A stretch of DNA of 64,000 bases from Orlajensenia flava (GCF_004801905.1 NZ_SSSN01000005.1:186001-250000), one strand, 5' to 3'; positions 53,503-63,040 are shown, numbered from the stretch's first letter. Notes: generated by a model from the sequence alone, not told the origin. Numbers and translations: made by a program.

Positions 53503-54201
53503 ATGGATGTCGAAGCGATCACGCCGCAGCAGTTCCACGACGCCGACGGGGTGGATGACTGGCGGGTGATCGCGTGGGGGGCGCACGCGTTCTTCCGGTC
53601 CGGCTCGTACGCCCAGGGCGCGCGGTTCGTCGCGGCAATCGCCGAGGTGGTCGCACCGACCCAGCACGATCCCGACGTGGACCTCCGCCGGGAGGGCGTC
53701 GCGGTCAAGCTCATCAGCCGCGAGGTGCGCAACCTCAGCACGCGGGACATCGAGCTGGCCCGGGCGATCTCGGCGGCCGCCCGCGAACACGGGCTCGAGC
53801 CCGACCCGTCCGCCGTGCAGGTCGTGCAGGTGGCGTTGGCATCCGTTCCCTCCGCGGACGTGACGCCGTTCTGGCAGGCGGCGCTCGGCTACGTGCGGCC
53901 GAACGACTCGCATCTCGTCGACCCGCTGCGACGCAACGGCTCGTTCTTCCTGCAGGACGAGATGGACGAGTCCAAGCCGCGCCGGGGACGCATGCACGTC
54001 GACGTCTCAGTGCCGCACGACCAGGTGCACGCCCGCATCGAGGCGGCACTCGCCGCTGGCGGACGGCTCGCCGACGACTCGCAGGCGCCGTACTGGTGGA
54101 CCCTCGCGGATGCCGAGAACCACGGTGTCGACATCACGACGTGGTGGGGGCGCGAGTCGATCAGGCTGGAGGAGGAGCGGGAGACCGAGGCAGCGGACTG
54201 A
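53503..54201 (+). CDS. Pterin-4a-carbinolamine-dehydratase-like/VOC fusion protein
   Basis: The 232-aa protein has two halves. Residues 1-95 (DWRVIAWGAHAFFRSGSYA, then PDVDLRREGVAVKLISREVR, DIELARAISAAA) resemble the pterin-4a-carbinolamine dehydratase fold. Residues 100-232 (VQVALASVPSADVTPFWQAA, then LGYVRPNDSHLVDPL, MHVDVSVPHDQVHARIEAAL) are a glyoxalase/VOC-like domain. The pterin dehydratase His-His motif is not obvious, so the first domain may be a binding module. The ATG at 53503 is chosen since upstream residues have poor composition. Confidence 0.8.
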   Translation: MDVEAITPQQFHDADGVDDWRVIAWGAHAFFRSGSYAQGARFVAAIAEVVAPTQHDPDVDLRREGVAVKLISREVRNLSTRDIELARAISAAAREHGLEPDPSAVQVVQVALASVPSADVTPFWQAALGYVRPNDSHLVDPLRRNGSFFLQDEMDESKPRRGRMHVDVSVPHDQVHARIEAALAAGGRLADDSQAPYWWTLADAENHGVDITTWWGRESIRLEEERETEAAD

Positions 54202-54300
54202 CGGCGTCCCGTAATCGGTCGCGCGGGGCCATTGCCGCCGCGGCCCGGCCGGGTCTAGCGTGATGGCATCGCCGTTGTGACCTGTTCGGGGGTAGTTCTC

Positions 54301-56190
54301 ATGGTCCACGTTTCGCTCCGCTCTCTGGTTTCGAGCCGCGTGTCGGCTCGACGGGCATCGATCGCCGTGGCGGGCGTGCTCGTCGTCGGGCTCGTCGCGG
54401 CAGCGGCACCGGCGTCTGCGTCTCCGGGAGGGGGAGCACCGAACGCCGCACCTGTGAAGGCTGTCGCGACCGCCACCACGTCGACCTCGGTCGGCTACGG
54501 CGGCGCGGTCTCCTCTGTGGATGCCTCCGCGAGCCGGGTGGGACTGGAGGTGCTGCGCCTCGGCGGGAACGCTGCGGATGCCGCCGTCGCCACCGCATCC
54601 GCCCTCGGCGTGACCGAGCCGTACAGCGCGGGCATCGGGGGCGGCGGCTACTTCGTCTACTTCGACGCGAAGACCGGGAAGGTCTCCACCATCGACGGCC
54701 GCGAGAAGGCACCGGCCGGCATCAGCCACGATGCGTTCATCGACCCGGCGACCGGGCAGCCCTACCCGTTCACGCCGCAGCTGGTCTCGTCAGGCGTCTC
54801 GGTCGGCGTTCCCGGGTCGCTGGCCACGTGGGACGCGGCGCTCCACCGCTTCGGCACCCGCCCGCTCGGACTGATGCTGCTGCCGTCGATTCTCCTCGCG
54901 GCACGCGGATTCCCGGTCGACGACACCTTCCGCAACCAGACGCTCGACAACAAGGCGCGGTTCGCCGCGTTCCCCGACACGGCCAAGCTCTTCCTGCCGG
55001 GCGGCGACGCGCCGAAGGTCGGCTCCACGTTCCGCAACCCCGACCTCGCCACCACGCTCGCCATCATCGCGCTGAAGGGACCCCAGGCGTTCTACTCGGG
55101 CCCGCTTGCGGCCCAGATCGCGGACGTCGTGCAGCACCCGCGAAAGGATCCCGCGTCGACCCTGCCCGCTCCCGCCGGAACGCTCACCACCGCAGACCTC
55201 GCCGCCTACTCGGTCGTCAACCAGGCGCCGACGCACGTGGACTACCGAGGCCTCGACGTCTACGGCATGGCGCCCTCCTCGTCAGGCGGCACGACCATCG
55301 GCGAGGCTCTCAACATCCTCGAGAATCACCACCTCTCCGCCGCCACACCCGCCGACACCGCCGCGAGCCTGCACCTCTACCTCGAGGCGTCCGCTCGCGC
55401 ATTCGCCGATCGCGGCGCCTACGTCGGCGACCCGGCGTTCGTGAACGTGCCTACCGACACTTTGCTGAGTCAGGACTTCGCGGATGCGCGCGACTGCACC
55501 ATCGATCCGCTGCACGCGTCGACGCGTCCGGTCGCCGCGGGCGCCCTCGACGGGAGCGGATGCGCATCCGTCACCTCCGAGGAGCCCGCCGACACCGAGA
55601 ACGTGTCGACGACGCACCTCTCGGTCGTCGACAAGTGGGGCAACGCGGCGTCGTACACGCTCACCATCGAGCAGACCGGCGGGTCGGCCATGACGGTGCC
55701 CGGGCGCGGGTTCTTACTCAACAACGAGCTCACCGACTTCAGCGCCGTCTACAGCCCGACGGACCCGAACCGCATCGAGCCGAACAAGCGCCCGCGCTCG
55801 TCGATGTCGCCGACGATCGTGCTCGACGACGGGAAGGTCACGTACGTGGTCGGGTCGCCCGGTGGGTCCACCATCATCACCACGGTGCTCCAGGTGCTGG
55901 TGAACCGCATCGACCTCGGCATGACGCTGCCGGAGGCGATCGCGGCTCCCCGCGCTTCGCAACGCAACACCGCGACGACCTCCGCCGAGCCCGATTTCAT
56001 CACCGCGTACGGCGGCGCCCTCGCCCCGTACGGGCAGGTGCTCACGCCGTCGGGCGACCAGTTCACGTCGGCGGCGCAGATCGGAGCCGCCACGGGAATC
56101 GAGGTCGGGCCGGGCGGGCTGCTGACGGCCGCGGCTGAGCCGGTGCGCCGCGGCGGTGGAACAGCGCTGGTGGTCAGATCCGCGCGGTGA
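54301..56190 (+). CDS. ggt: Secreted gamma-glutamyltransferase
   Basis: The 629-aa precursor has a signal peptide (ASIAVAGVLVVGLVAAAAPA, ending SA) and the GGT fold with self-cleavage. The nucleophile is the first Thr of STTHLSVVDKWGNA (Thr437), which becomes the N-terminus of the small subunit. GSPGGSTIIT and the N-terminal GGNAADAAVATASALGV are family landmarks. It transfers or hydrolyses gamma-glutamyl groups from glutathione or similar donors outside the cell. The ATG at 54301 is preferred over a GTG-type start upstream. Confidence 0.92.
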   Translation: MVHVSLRSLVSSRVSARRASIAVAGVLVVGLVAAAAPASASPGGGAPNAAPVKAVATATTSTSVGYGGAVSSVDASASRVGLEVLRLGGNAADAAVATASALGVTEPYSAGIGGGGYFVYFDAKTGKVSTIDGREKAPAGISHDAFIDPATGQPYPFTPQLVSSGVSVGVPGSLATWDAALHRFGTRPLGLMLLPSILLAARGFPVDDTFRNQTLDNKARFAAFPDTAKLFLPGGDAPKVGSTFRNPDLATTLAIIALKGPQAFYSGPLAAQIADVVQHPRKDPASTLPAPAGTLTTADLAAYSVVNQAPTHVDYRGLDVYGMAPSSSGGTTIGEALNILENHHLSAATPADTAASLHLYLEASARAFADRGAYVGDPAFVNVPTDTLLSQDFADARDCTIDPLHASTRPVAAGALDGSGCASVTSEEPADTENVSTTHLSVVDKWGNAASYTLTIEQTGGSAMTVPGRGFLLNNELTDFSAVYSPTDPNRIEPNKRPRSSMSPTIVLDDGKVTYVVGSPGGSTIITTVLQVLVNRIDLGMTLPEAIAAPRASQRNTATTSAEPDFITAYGGALAPYGQVLTPSGDQFTSAAQIGAATGIEVGPGGLLTAAAEPVRRGGGTALVVRSAR

Positions 56191-56259
56191 GGGGTCGCGA
56201 GCCGGCCGAACATCGCGCCACCCTCCCGATGACCGTGTCGATGCTGTCAAGCTGAGGAC

Positions 56260-57840
56260 ATGCTCGCACTCGAGGTGATCGTCGCCGTCGGCCTGGCGAT
56301 CCTCATCGGCGCCGTGATCGCGAACCGGCTGCACGTCACGACGCCCATCGTCCTCATTCCCCTCGGCGTGCTGCTGGGGTTCATCCCGGCGTTCCGCGAC
56401 GTCGAACTGCCGCCCGAGACGGTGCTGCTCCTCTTCCTCCCGGCGCTCCTGTTCCGCGAGAGCATCACCACCTCGACGCGCGAGATCCGCCGCTTCATCC
56501 GCGTCATCCTGCTCAACGGCACCCTGCTGGTGTTCATCACGGCGATCGGCATCGCCGCGGTGGGCACCTGGTTCGGGCTGCCGTGGATCGTCGCCCTCGT
56601 GCTCGGCGCGGTCCTCGCGCCGACGGATGCCACGGCCGTCAGCGAGCTGGCCGGATCGCTCCCGCGCCGGCAGCGCACCGTGCTGCGTGCCGAGAGCCTC
56701 ATCAACGACGGCACGGCGCTCGCCATCTACGCGATCGCCGTGTCGATCGCCGTGGGCAGCCAGCAGGTCACCCCGCTCACCATCACGTGGACGCTCGTGG
56801 TCTCCTTCGTCGGCGGCGTCGCGATCGGGGTCGCACTGGGACTGGTGGGCTCACTGACCTTCCGCATCCGTCAGCCGCTGCCGAGCAATGTCGGCCTCAT
56901 CGTCACCCCGTTCGCCGCCTTCCTCGTCGCCGAGGTCGTCGGGGCATCCGGTGTGCTCGCCGTCGTCGTCTGCGGCCTCGTGGTCAGTCGCATCGCACCG
57001 CGCCGCTTCCAGCCCGAGGCGCGCGATCAGGCGCAGTCGTTCTGGACGGTGACGACCTACATCCTGAACGCGGCCCTGTTCGTGCTCATCGGCTTGGAGT
57101 TGCAGGTGGTCGTGCGCGAGCTGCCGCCGTCGCAGCTCGGTGTCGGCCTGGTGTTCGGGGTGGTCGTGTGGATCGCGCTCATCGTCATCCGCGCGTTGTT
57201 CGTCGTGCTCACGACGGTCATCATCCGCAGCGTCGATCGTCGGCCCTACCAGCGCACGCTGCGCTCCACCCCGCGCGGCCTCGTGATCGCTGCGCTCGCC
57301 GGGTTCCGCGGAGCCGTCTCGCTGGCCGCCGTGTTGGCCGTGCCCGTGACGCTCGCGTCGGGCAAGAGCTTCGCCGATCGCGACCTGATCGTGTTCGTGA
57401 CGACCGTCGTGATCGTGCTGACGCTCGCCGTGCAGGGTCCGCTGCTGCCGGTGATCATCCGCTGGGCCCGCCTGCCCGCCGACGACGGCGTCGACGAGGA
57501 GCGCACGTTCGCCGAGCTGGAGGCGTCGCGCGCCGCCGTCGAGGCCATCCCCCAGATAGCGTCCGAGATGGGCATCGACGACGATGTGCGCGACAAGGTG
57601 ATCGCCGAGGCCCAGAAGCACATCAGCGTGCTCGAGGCGGTCGCGTCGGATGAGCCCGACGAGGAGACCACCCGTCATAAGGAGCAGTACACCCGGCTGC
57701 GGCTCGCCGCGTTGGAACGCAAGCGCGAGACCATCGTGAACCTCCGCGACCAGCAGCGCATCGACGACATCGTCCTTCGCCGCATCCAGTCGCAGCTCGA
57801 CCTGGAGGAGCTGCGGCTCACCGGTCGCGCGTTGGAGTGA
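56260..57840 (+). CDS. Na+/H+ antiporter (CPA1 family)
   Basis: The 526-aa membrane protein has about 12 helices, including VLGAVLAPTDATAVSELAGS (the family's conserved Asp motif), SLINDGTALAIYAIAVSIAV and GFRGAVSLAAVLAVPVTLA. A soluble C-terminal tail of about 130 residues follows. It exchanges Na+ for H+ across the membrane. The convergent epoxide hydrolase gene ends 18 bp away. Confidence 0.92.
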   Translation: MLALEVIVAVGLAILIGAVIANRLHVTTPIVLIPLGVLLGFIPAFRDVELPPETVLLLFLPALLFRESITTSTREIRRFIRVILLNGTLLVFITAIGIAAVGTWFGLPWIVALVLGAVLAPTDATAVSELAGSLPRRQRTVLRAESLINDGTALAIYAIAVSIAVGSQQVTPLTITWTLVVSFVGGVAIGVALGLVGSLTFRIRQPLPSNVGLIVTPFAAFLVAEVVGASGVLAVVVCGLVVSRIAPRRFQPEARDQAQSFWTVTTYILNAALFVLIGLELQVVVRELPPSQLGVGLVFGVVVWIALIVIRALFVVLTTVIIRSVDRRPYQRTLRSTPRGLVIAALAGFRGAVSLAAVLAVPVTLASGKSFADRDLIVFVTTVVIVLTLAVQGPLLPVIIRWARLPADDGVDEERTFAELEASRAAVEAIPQIASEMGIDDDVRDKVIAEAQKHISVLEAVASDEPDEETTRHKEQYTRLRLAALERKRETIVNLRDQQRIDDIVLRRIQSQLDLEELRLTGRALE

Positions 57841-57841
57841 C

Positions 57842-57885
57842 GCGCGCCTTCTCGCGGTCAGCCGAGAGACGCCGCGAAGGCGCGC
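57842..57885. terminator. Imperfect hairpin at the end of the antiporter gene
   Basis: GCGCGCCTT and CGCGG pair with CCGCG and AAGGCGCGC, with a small bulge and a 14-nt loop. It starts just after the antiporter stop and covers the last codons of the convergent hydrolase. It could end transcription of either gene. Confidence 0.45.
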
Positions 57886-58970
57886 ACCCTCCGAGCCATG
57901 TCGTCGGGAACCTCGGCGATCGTGAAGTGACCGCCCTCGGGCAGCCGTTCGAAGATGCGCAGCTCGCGGTAGTGGCGACGCGCGAGGGACTCCGGATAGG
58001 TGGACTCGTGTCGCTGGATGAACACCGCCGCGGAAACCGCCGTGGGCGGGATGGGATCGGGCGTGTCAGCACCCTCGTGATACGGGCGGAACGACGTGCC
58101 GATGCTCTGGGTGACCCAGTAGATCATCGCCTCTGTGAGGATGCGGTCGCGGGAGATGTGGCGCTCGACCGCTCGAGGATCGCCCGGCGGGGTGTCGCTC
58201 CACTCGACGAGCTTCTCGGCCAGCCAGGCCAGCAGGCCGGCCGGGGAGTCGTTCAGTGCCACGGCGAGGGTGTCGGGGCGAGTCGATTGAACGTGTCCGT
58301 AGGCGCCGTTGACCTCATGGTGTTCGGCGATCCCGGCGAAGAACTCGCGCTCGAGCGGATCGGTCAGCGCTTGTCGCTCGTCTCGGTTCGGGAAGTGCGC
58401 ATGGGTCACGACGATGCCCGCGACACTCTCGGGATGGCTGGCGGCGATGAGGTCGCTGATGTTCGCGGTGACGTCCTCTCCGTAGGTGATGTACCGCTCG
58501 TATCCCAGCACGTCGGTCATCAGCGTGTGCATGGTGTCGGCCAGCCGGTTCTCCGACATCGGACCGTCGGAGTACGGCGACGAGAACGCGAAGCCCGGCA
58601 GGCTCGGGACCACGACGTCGAAGTCGTGCAACCGATCGGCGAAGTCGAGTTGCAGCGCGAACGTGTGCGGCCAGCCGTGCATCACGAGGAGGGCCGGCGC
58701 ATCCGCTCGGGACGACCGCTGGTGAACGAAGTGGACGGATGCGTCGCCGATGCGGGCGATGAACTGCGGATGCTGATTCAGCCACGCTTCGCGGCCGCGC
58801 CAGTCCCAGTCGATCCAGCTCTGGACGAGTTCGTGGAGGTAGGCAGCGCTCATGCCGGAGGCGGGTTTCCGCGGTGAGTCGGGCAGCAGCCGCGTGCGCC
58901 GCAGGCGATCGCGCAGCTCGTCGAGCACGTCGTCGGGAACGTGGAGGTCGAAGCGCTGGACATCGCTCAT
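57858..58970 (-). CDS. Epoxide hydrolase (EHN-type)
   Basis: The 370-aa protein has the N-terminal epoxide-hydrolase lid region (FDLHVPDDVLDELRDRLRRT, then SGMSAAYLHELVQSWIDWDW), the oxyanion motif HGWP at 98-101, the nucleophile Asp166 in GEDVTAN and a C-terminal His in EGGHFT. Tyr residues that polarise the epoxide should lie in the cap (SFRPYHEG). It opens epoxides to diols. Such genes are common in this group and the physiological substrate is not known. Confidence 0.9.
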   Translation of the reverse strand: MSDVQRFDLHVPDDVLDELRDRLRRTRLLPDSPRKPASGMSAAYLHELVQSWIDWDWRGREAWLNQHPQFIARIGDASVHFVHQRSSRADAPALLVMHGWPHTFALQLDFADRLHDFDVVVPSLPGFAFSSPYSDGPMSENRLADTMHTLMTDVLGYERYITYGEDVTANISDLIAASHPESVAGIVVTHAHFPNRDERQALTDPLEREFFAGIAEHHEVNGAYGHVQSTRPDTLAVALNDSPAGLLAWLAEKLVEWSDTPPGDPRAVERHISRDRILTEAMIYWVTQSIGTSFRPYHEGADTPDPIPPTAVSAAVFIQRHESTYPESLARRHYRELRIFERLPEGGHFTIAEVPDDMARRVRAFAASLG

Positions 58971-59049
58971 GCCGCGACGCTACCGGGCGCCACCGACATG
59001 TGCACCGACACGACTCCGCGTCCGCGTGACGCGCTCGACGTCCTCCCGC

Positions 59050-59508
59050 TCAGGAAGGGACCGGCGGTCCGCCGAGCGTCGTGTTCAGGGAGCCGAGCGC
59101 GCGAAGAGTCGCCGCCAGGTCGGCCGGCGCGACGTCGGGCAGTAGCGAGCTGCGCGCGTCAGCAAGGGCGGCATCACCCTTCAGCACAAGTGCAGCACCG
59201 GCGTCGGTGAGGGCGACGCAGTTCTCGCGGCGCGAGTGGGCGGACGGCTCGACGGTCATCAGCCCGGCCGCGACGGCGAGGTCGATCTGGCGGCTGACCG
59301 TGCCCTTGGTGAGACCGAGCCGGTCGGCGACGGCCTGCTGGTTGAGGTCACCGGGGTACGCGTCGACGACGCTGAGCACGAGGAACTGCGCAAGCGAGAT
59401 GCCGACCTCACCACGGACGAGCGCCTGACCCGCGCGGTCGATGCGCGAGGCCACCTGGCGCACGAGGAACCAGAGCTGCGCTCTCTCGTCCCAAGGGTTC
59501 TCGGCCAT
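59050..59508 (-). CDS. MarR family transcriptional regulator
   Basis: The 152-aa protein has the MarR winged helix: LNQQAVADRLGLTKGTVSRQ, then LMTVEPSAHSRRENCVALTD. It is divergent from the flavodoxin-fold reductase gene. A perfect 14-bp palindrome in the AT-rich gap is a likely operator for both. Confidence 0.9.
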   Translation of the reverse strand: MAENPWDERAQLWFLVRQVASRIDRAGQALVRGEVGISLAQFLVLSVVDAYPGDLNQQAVADRLGLTKGTVSRQIDLAVAAGLMTVEPSAHSRRENCVALTDAGAALVLKGDAALADARSSLLPDVAPADLAATLRALGSLNTTLGGPPVPS

Positions 59509-59557
59509 GACGGCAGCCTACCAGAGCGTTCCAACAACAACGGTTTGATTTTAAACG

Positions 59558-59571
59558 GTTGCATATGCAAC
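59558..59571. promoter_or_regulatory. Candidate MarR operator
   Basis: GTTGCATATGCAAC is a perfect 14-bp palindrome in the 91-bp gap between the divergent MarR and NAD(P)H-oxidoreductase genes. The neighbouring GTTTGATTTTAAAC adds AT-rich promoter-like sequence. Confidence 0.65.
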
Positions 59572-59599
59572 AGTAGGGGTGAGAAGAAAGGCGAACCCC

Positions 59600-60262
59600 A
59601 TGCGCATCATGCTCGTCCTCGATCACCCGTACACCCTCGACTCGGCCGCGAACGTGCCCCACGAGCGCAGTTTCACGGCTGCCGTGGCCGCAGCGGCGAT
59701 TACCGGCGCGGAACGCGCGGGCCACGACGTCGACCTCGTCGATCTGACCGCCGACTGCTTCAACCCGGTGATGACCCGTGACGACCTCGTCGCGTGGAGG
59801 CTCCGGGCATCCGTCGACCCGCTCGTGCTGGACTACCAGCGCCGACTGTTCGAAGCCGACCACCTCGTCTTCGCGTTCCCGATCTGGTGGGAGGCGATGC
59901 CAGCGGCGACCAAGGGGTTCCTCGACCGGGTGCTGGTCAAGGGCGTCGTGTACGAGGAGCTTCCGGGCGCGAAGGGCAACCCGTTCCGCAATCGGATGAC
60001 GCGACTGCAGGGCGTGACCGCGCTCAGCGTGATGACGACGCCGACGGCCGCCTACCGCTGGTGGTTCGGCGACCCGATGCGCAAGATCCTGTTCAAGGGG
60101 ACCTTCGGCAAGATCGGGGTGAAGAACCTGCGTTGGCGCAACTACGCCAATGTGGCAGACCGCACGGACGCCGATCGCGCGCGCCTTCTCGACGAGACGG
60201 CCGACTATTTCGCCGCCCTGCCTGCCCGTGAGGAGGTCGGTTCGCGCGAGAACGCTGGATGA
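59600..60262 (+). CDS. NAD(P)H-dependent oxidoreductase (flavodoxin fold)
   Basis: The 220-aa protein resembles NQO1/MdaB-type FMN or FAD quinone reductases: MRIMLVLDHPYTLDSAANV, then FEADHLVFAFPIWWEAMPAA and KGFLDRVLVKGVVYEELPGA. The cofactor would be reduced by NAD(P)H to detoxify quinones or other electrophiles. The divergent MarR and operator suggest induction by such a compound. The ATG at 59600 is preferred with AGAAAGG upstream. Confidence 0.9.
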   Translation: MRIMLVLDHPYTLDSAANVPHERSFTAAVAAAAITGAERAGHDVDLVDLTADCFNPVMTRDDLVAWRLRASVDPLVLDYQRRLFEADHLVFAFPIWWEAMPAATKGFLDRVLVKGVVYEELPGAKGNPFRNRMTRLQGVTALSVMTTPTAAYRWWFGDPMRKILFKGTFGKIGVKNLRWRNYANVADRTDADRARLLDETADYFAALPAREEVGSRENAG

Positions 60263-60458
60263 GACCGCCGATGGCTGCATATCGCGCACATGACCGATCT
60301 CATCCTGCGTTTTCACGGGCACGAGACAGGCCGGTGCGTTCAGGGCCTGCCCCCGTGCGTCCGGGGGCCGGGGAGGCGCAGGATGGCGCCATCCCGACCG
60401 GCGTTCGTGCCACGGGCATCCCGCGCCGCTCATCACACCCGAACAGAAGGAGGCGGCC

Positions 60459-62072
60459 ATGCGCCCGCCCGAGATCGATGCCGTACTCTCCCTGACCCAG
60501 CTGGTCGTCAATGAGACCGAGGACAGCGGGGGTGACGAGCCGTACCTGTGGGTGCTCGGCTTCAAGGTCGACGCCGACACCATCGGCGCGCCGTCCACGA
60601 ATCCTCCGTTGCCGACGCTCAATGTCGCGACCAAGGGCGGCGGCATCCCGTGGGTCGTCGGCAACAACAGCGTCGACAACGGGCAGGTCTGGCCCATCCC
60701 GTCCGCACTCGGCACGCGCGCCTTCCGGCTGAAGCCCAAGCTGCTCGACTTCGGCGGCTGGTTCGGCGGCTTCGCGGGCATCGTCTGCCTGCTCTGGGAC
60801 CAGGACTCGTTCTCGCCCACCACCTCCGAGGCCGGCCACAAGGCCTTCGAGAAGGTGTTCGGCAGCTCTCTCGCCGACCAGTTGAACATCATGCTCGCGG
60901 GCGACCCCGACTACGACGCCGCGCTCAACCGTGATGTCAACGGCAACCCACTGCCGGTGCCCGTGGACGGGTTCGGGCTGCAGTGGCGCATCGGTCGTCT
61001 CGGAGACAGCGCAGCGCTGAAGAACCTCACAAAGGTACTGAAAGATCGCGTGAAGGACGCCATCACCGGCCCGATCAAGGACGCCATCAAGGACGAGATG
61101 GACTGGGACGAGTACTTCGACCCCGACGACCTGCTCGGAGTCGACGCCGCGGTGTTCTCGAATGACCAGCTGCGCGCGGGTGCGAACGCCATCTCGCTGA
61201 CCTACACGGATGACGAGTCGAACTACGAGATCCGCGGCACGGCGCACGGGACGCGCGTTCACCGGCCGCAGCTGATCTCGAGCGTGCTCTCATCGACCGG
61301 CACCTTCGCGGGGTCGGCCCAGGTGGTCACGCACGTGTGCCGGTTCCCCGAGACGACCTACACCGCTACGGCCACGCGGCTGGTGACCACGCAACGCTTC
61401 TCGGTGGTCGACCTCTCGGGCGGCTCGCCGACGCCGGTGCGCTGGGTGCTCGACGGCGTGCTGCTCGATGGAGCGGGAACCGTGCCTGTGACGCTCGCAC
61501 CGGTGAGTTCGGTGTCAAAGGGCCCGACCGCCGACCTGGCGGCGACCTTCCCGGGCGGCGCCGGGGTAATCGGCTTCTCGGCATCCGGGGCCTCGATCGA
61601 CATCACCAACCTCTCGGGTGATGGCGTCCTGGCCGGCACGCTCACCGCCGTCGTCGCCTACCCGGGCGACCCGACACTGAGCCCGAGTTTCCCGGTGACC
61701 CCGGCGGACGTCATCGGTCGTGGCTACGCGATCGATACCGACGTCAGCATCGTGACGCTGCAGATCGCCATGGACCAGCACTTCATCGACGACCTCACCA
61801 AGTGCCTCCGCTCGATCGCCCAGGCCGACCTCGAGTACATCCCGCGCACCTTCAATCCGCGCGGCGACCCGGACGCCCCGCACCCCAACTGGAAGGAACT
61901 GCAGCAGATCGCCTACGAGCAGCAGGTGCTGTTCTCGCTGGCCCAGGGCAAGACGGCGAAGACGGATGTCGGCCAGGTCGCGCTCAAGGAGGCAGCGCAG
62001 CGCCTCCTGGCGGTGAACGCCGTGTCGCCCGCCGAGTTCCGCACGATCTCGCAGCGCATCGCGGTGCACTGA
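60459..62072 (+). CDS. Protein of unknown family (537 aa)
   Basis: The protein starts MRPPEIDAVLSLTQLVVNET after GAAGGAGG at normal distance. It has no signal peptide and no clear membrane helix. The first 170 residues look beta-rich (YLWVLGFKVDADTIG, WPIPSALGTRAFRLKPKLL). Residues about 185-225 form a charged helical segment (KNLTKVLKDRVKDAITG, then DAIKDEMDWDEYF). A second beta-rich region follows with SSTGTFAGSAQVVTHVC and WVLDGVLLDGAGTVPVTLAP, and the end is helical (LQQIAYEQQVLFSLAQGKTA). I recognise no domain. The reading frame and codon use are solid, so a real product is likely. Confidence 0.8.
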   Translation: MRPPEIDAVLSLTQLVVNETEDSGGDEPYLWVLGFKVDADTIGAPSTNPPLPTLNVATKGGGIPWVVGNNSVDNGQVWPIPSALGTRAFRLKPKLLDFGGWFGGFAGIVCLLWDQDSFSPTTSEAGHKAFEKVFGSSLADQLNIMLAGDPDYDAALNRDVNGNPLPVPVDGFGLQWRIGRLGDSAALKNLTKVLKDRVKDAITGPIKDAIKDEMDWDEYFDPDDLLGVDAAVFSNDQLRAGANAISLTYTDDESNYEIRGTAHGTRVHRPQLISSVLSSTGTFAGSAQVVTHVCRFPETTYTATATRLVTTQRFSVVDLSGGSPTPVRWVLDGVLLDGAGTVPVTLAPVSSVSKGPTADLAATFPGGAGVIGFSASGASIDITNLSGDGVLAGTLTAVVAYPGDPTLSPSFPVTPADVIGRGYAIDTDVSIVTLQIAMDQHFIDDLTKCLRSIAQADLEYIPRTFNPRGDPDAPHPNWKELQQIAYEQQVLFSLAQGKTAKTDVGQVALKEAAQRLLAVNAVSPAEFRTISQRIAVH

Positions 62073-62099
62073 GACATCGGCGCGAAGGAAGACGCGAAC

Positions 62100-62134
62100 G
62101 GATGCCGCGAGCCCGCCTGGCACTCGCGGCATCC
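62100..62134. terminator. Bidirectional terminator between convergent genes
   Basis: GGATGCCGCGAG and CTCGCGGCATCC form a perfect 12-bp stem with an 11-nt loop between the 537-aa gene (stop 62072) and the convergent EEP-nuclease gene (stop 62156). Confidence 0.7.
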
Positions 62135-62155
62135 GGCTGCCCGGCCGCGGGTCGG

Positions 62156-63040
62156 CTAGGTCGCCTGGCCCTCCGTCGGAGCTGCCGGCGCATCGGTCGC
62201 CGGTCGGATCTCGCGCAGCACGGCTTGCACGGGTTCGTGATCGGATGCCGCGGCGCCGTCGAAGCGGACGGCGTTGATGCCCGTGCGCAGCACCTCGACA
62301 CCCGGCCCGACCAGGATCAGGTCGATGCGCTTTCCGCCCGCGCGACGGCGCTTGTAATCGGAGAAGGTTCCCCATTGCGGGGTGAGCCGCTCGTCGGCGA
62401 CCTCCCACGAGTCCCGCAGGACGCTGACGCCGGTCAGCGCCGCGTAGACGGGCGAGTCGACATCCGCGTTCACGTCGCCCATCGCGACGATGAGCGCATC
62501 CGGATCGGACGCGTGCGCGGCCTTCGCCAGCTCGATGATCATGGCGGCCGACAGGAGCCGCGACTTGCGGGAGAGCTGGTCGAAGTGGGTCACGAACGCG
62601 AACACGCGGGAGCCTGTGGCGATGTCGGTGAACTCGGCGGAGACGACGGTGCGCGGCACGTGATTGCCCCAACCGCGAGAACCGGGCTTGTCGGGTGTCG
62701 CGGAGAGCGCGCGCTGCTTCCACGCGACCAGCCGCAACCGGCGCGTGTCGAAGTAGATCAGGCAGGCCTCGCCGCGCCCGTTCGAGTTTCGGCCATGGCC
62801 GACCCGGTCGTAGTGGGCGCCGAGGCTGCTCGTCAGGAAGTCGGCCTGGTCGGACATGGCCTCCTGCACGCCGAGGATGGTCGGCTGCTCAGCCTGGAGG
62901 ATGAGCTTCATCAGCCACTTGCGGCTCGCCCACCGGTCGGGGTTGCCCCGCATGAGGTGCGGCATCCGCCGACGGATGTTGTAGGTCATCGCGTGCAGGT
63001 CGGGCGGCGTGACCGGGCCGACGAGCGTGGGATCCGTCAT
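62156..63040 (-). CDS. Endonuclease/exonuclease/phosphatase family protein
   Basis: The 294-aa protein has the EEP fold: MTYNIRRRMPHL, then LGVQEAMSDQADFL with the metal Glu, VFAFVTHFDQLSRKSRL, VAMGDVNADVDSPVY and the C-terminal His in GAAASDHEPVQAV. Members hydrolyse phosphodiesters in nucleic acids, lipids or sphingomyelin. The ATG at 63040 is chosen because longer frames upstream overlap the divergent GNAT gene and have poor composition. Confidence 0.9.
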   Translation of the reverse strand: MTDPTLVGPVTPPDLHAMTYNIRRRMPHLMRGNPDRWASRKWLMKLILQAEQPTILGVQEAMSDQADFLTSSLGAHYDRVGHGRNSNGRGEACLIYFDTRRLRLVAWKQRALSATPDKPGSRGWGNHVPRTVVSAEFTDIATGSRVFAFVTHFDQLSRKSRLLSAAMIIELAKAAHASDPDALIVAMGDVNADVDSPVYAALTGVSVLRDSWEVADERLTPQWGTFSDYKRRRAGGKRIDLILVGPGVEVLRTGINAVRFDGAAASDHEPVQAVLREIRPATDAPAAPTEGQAT

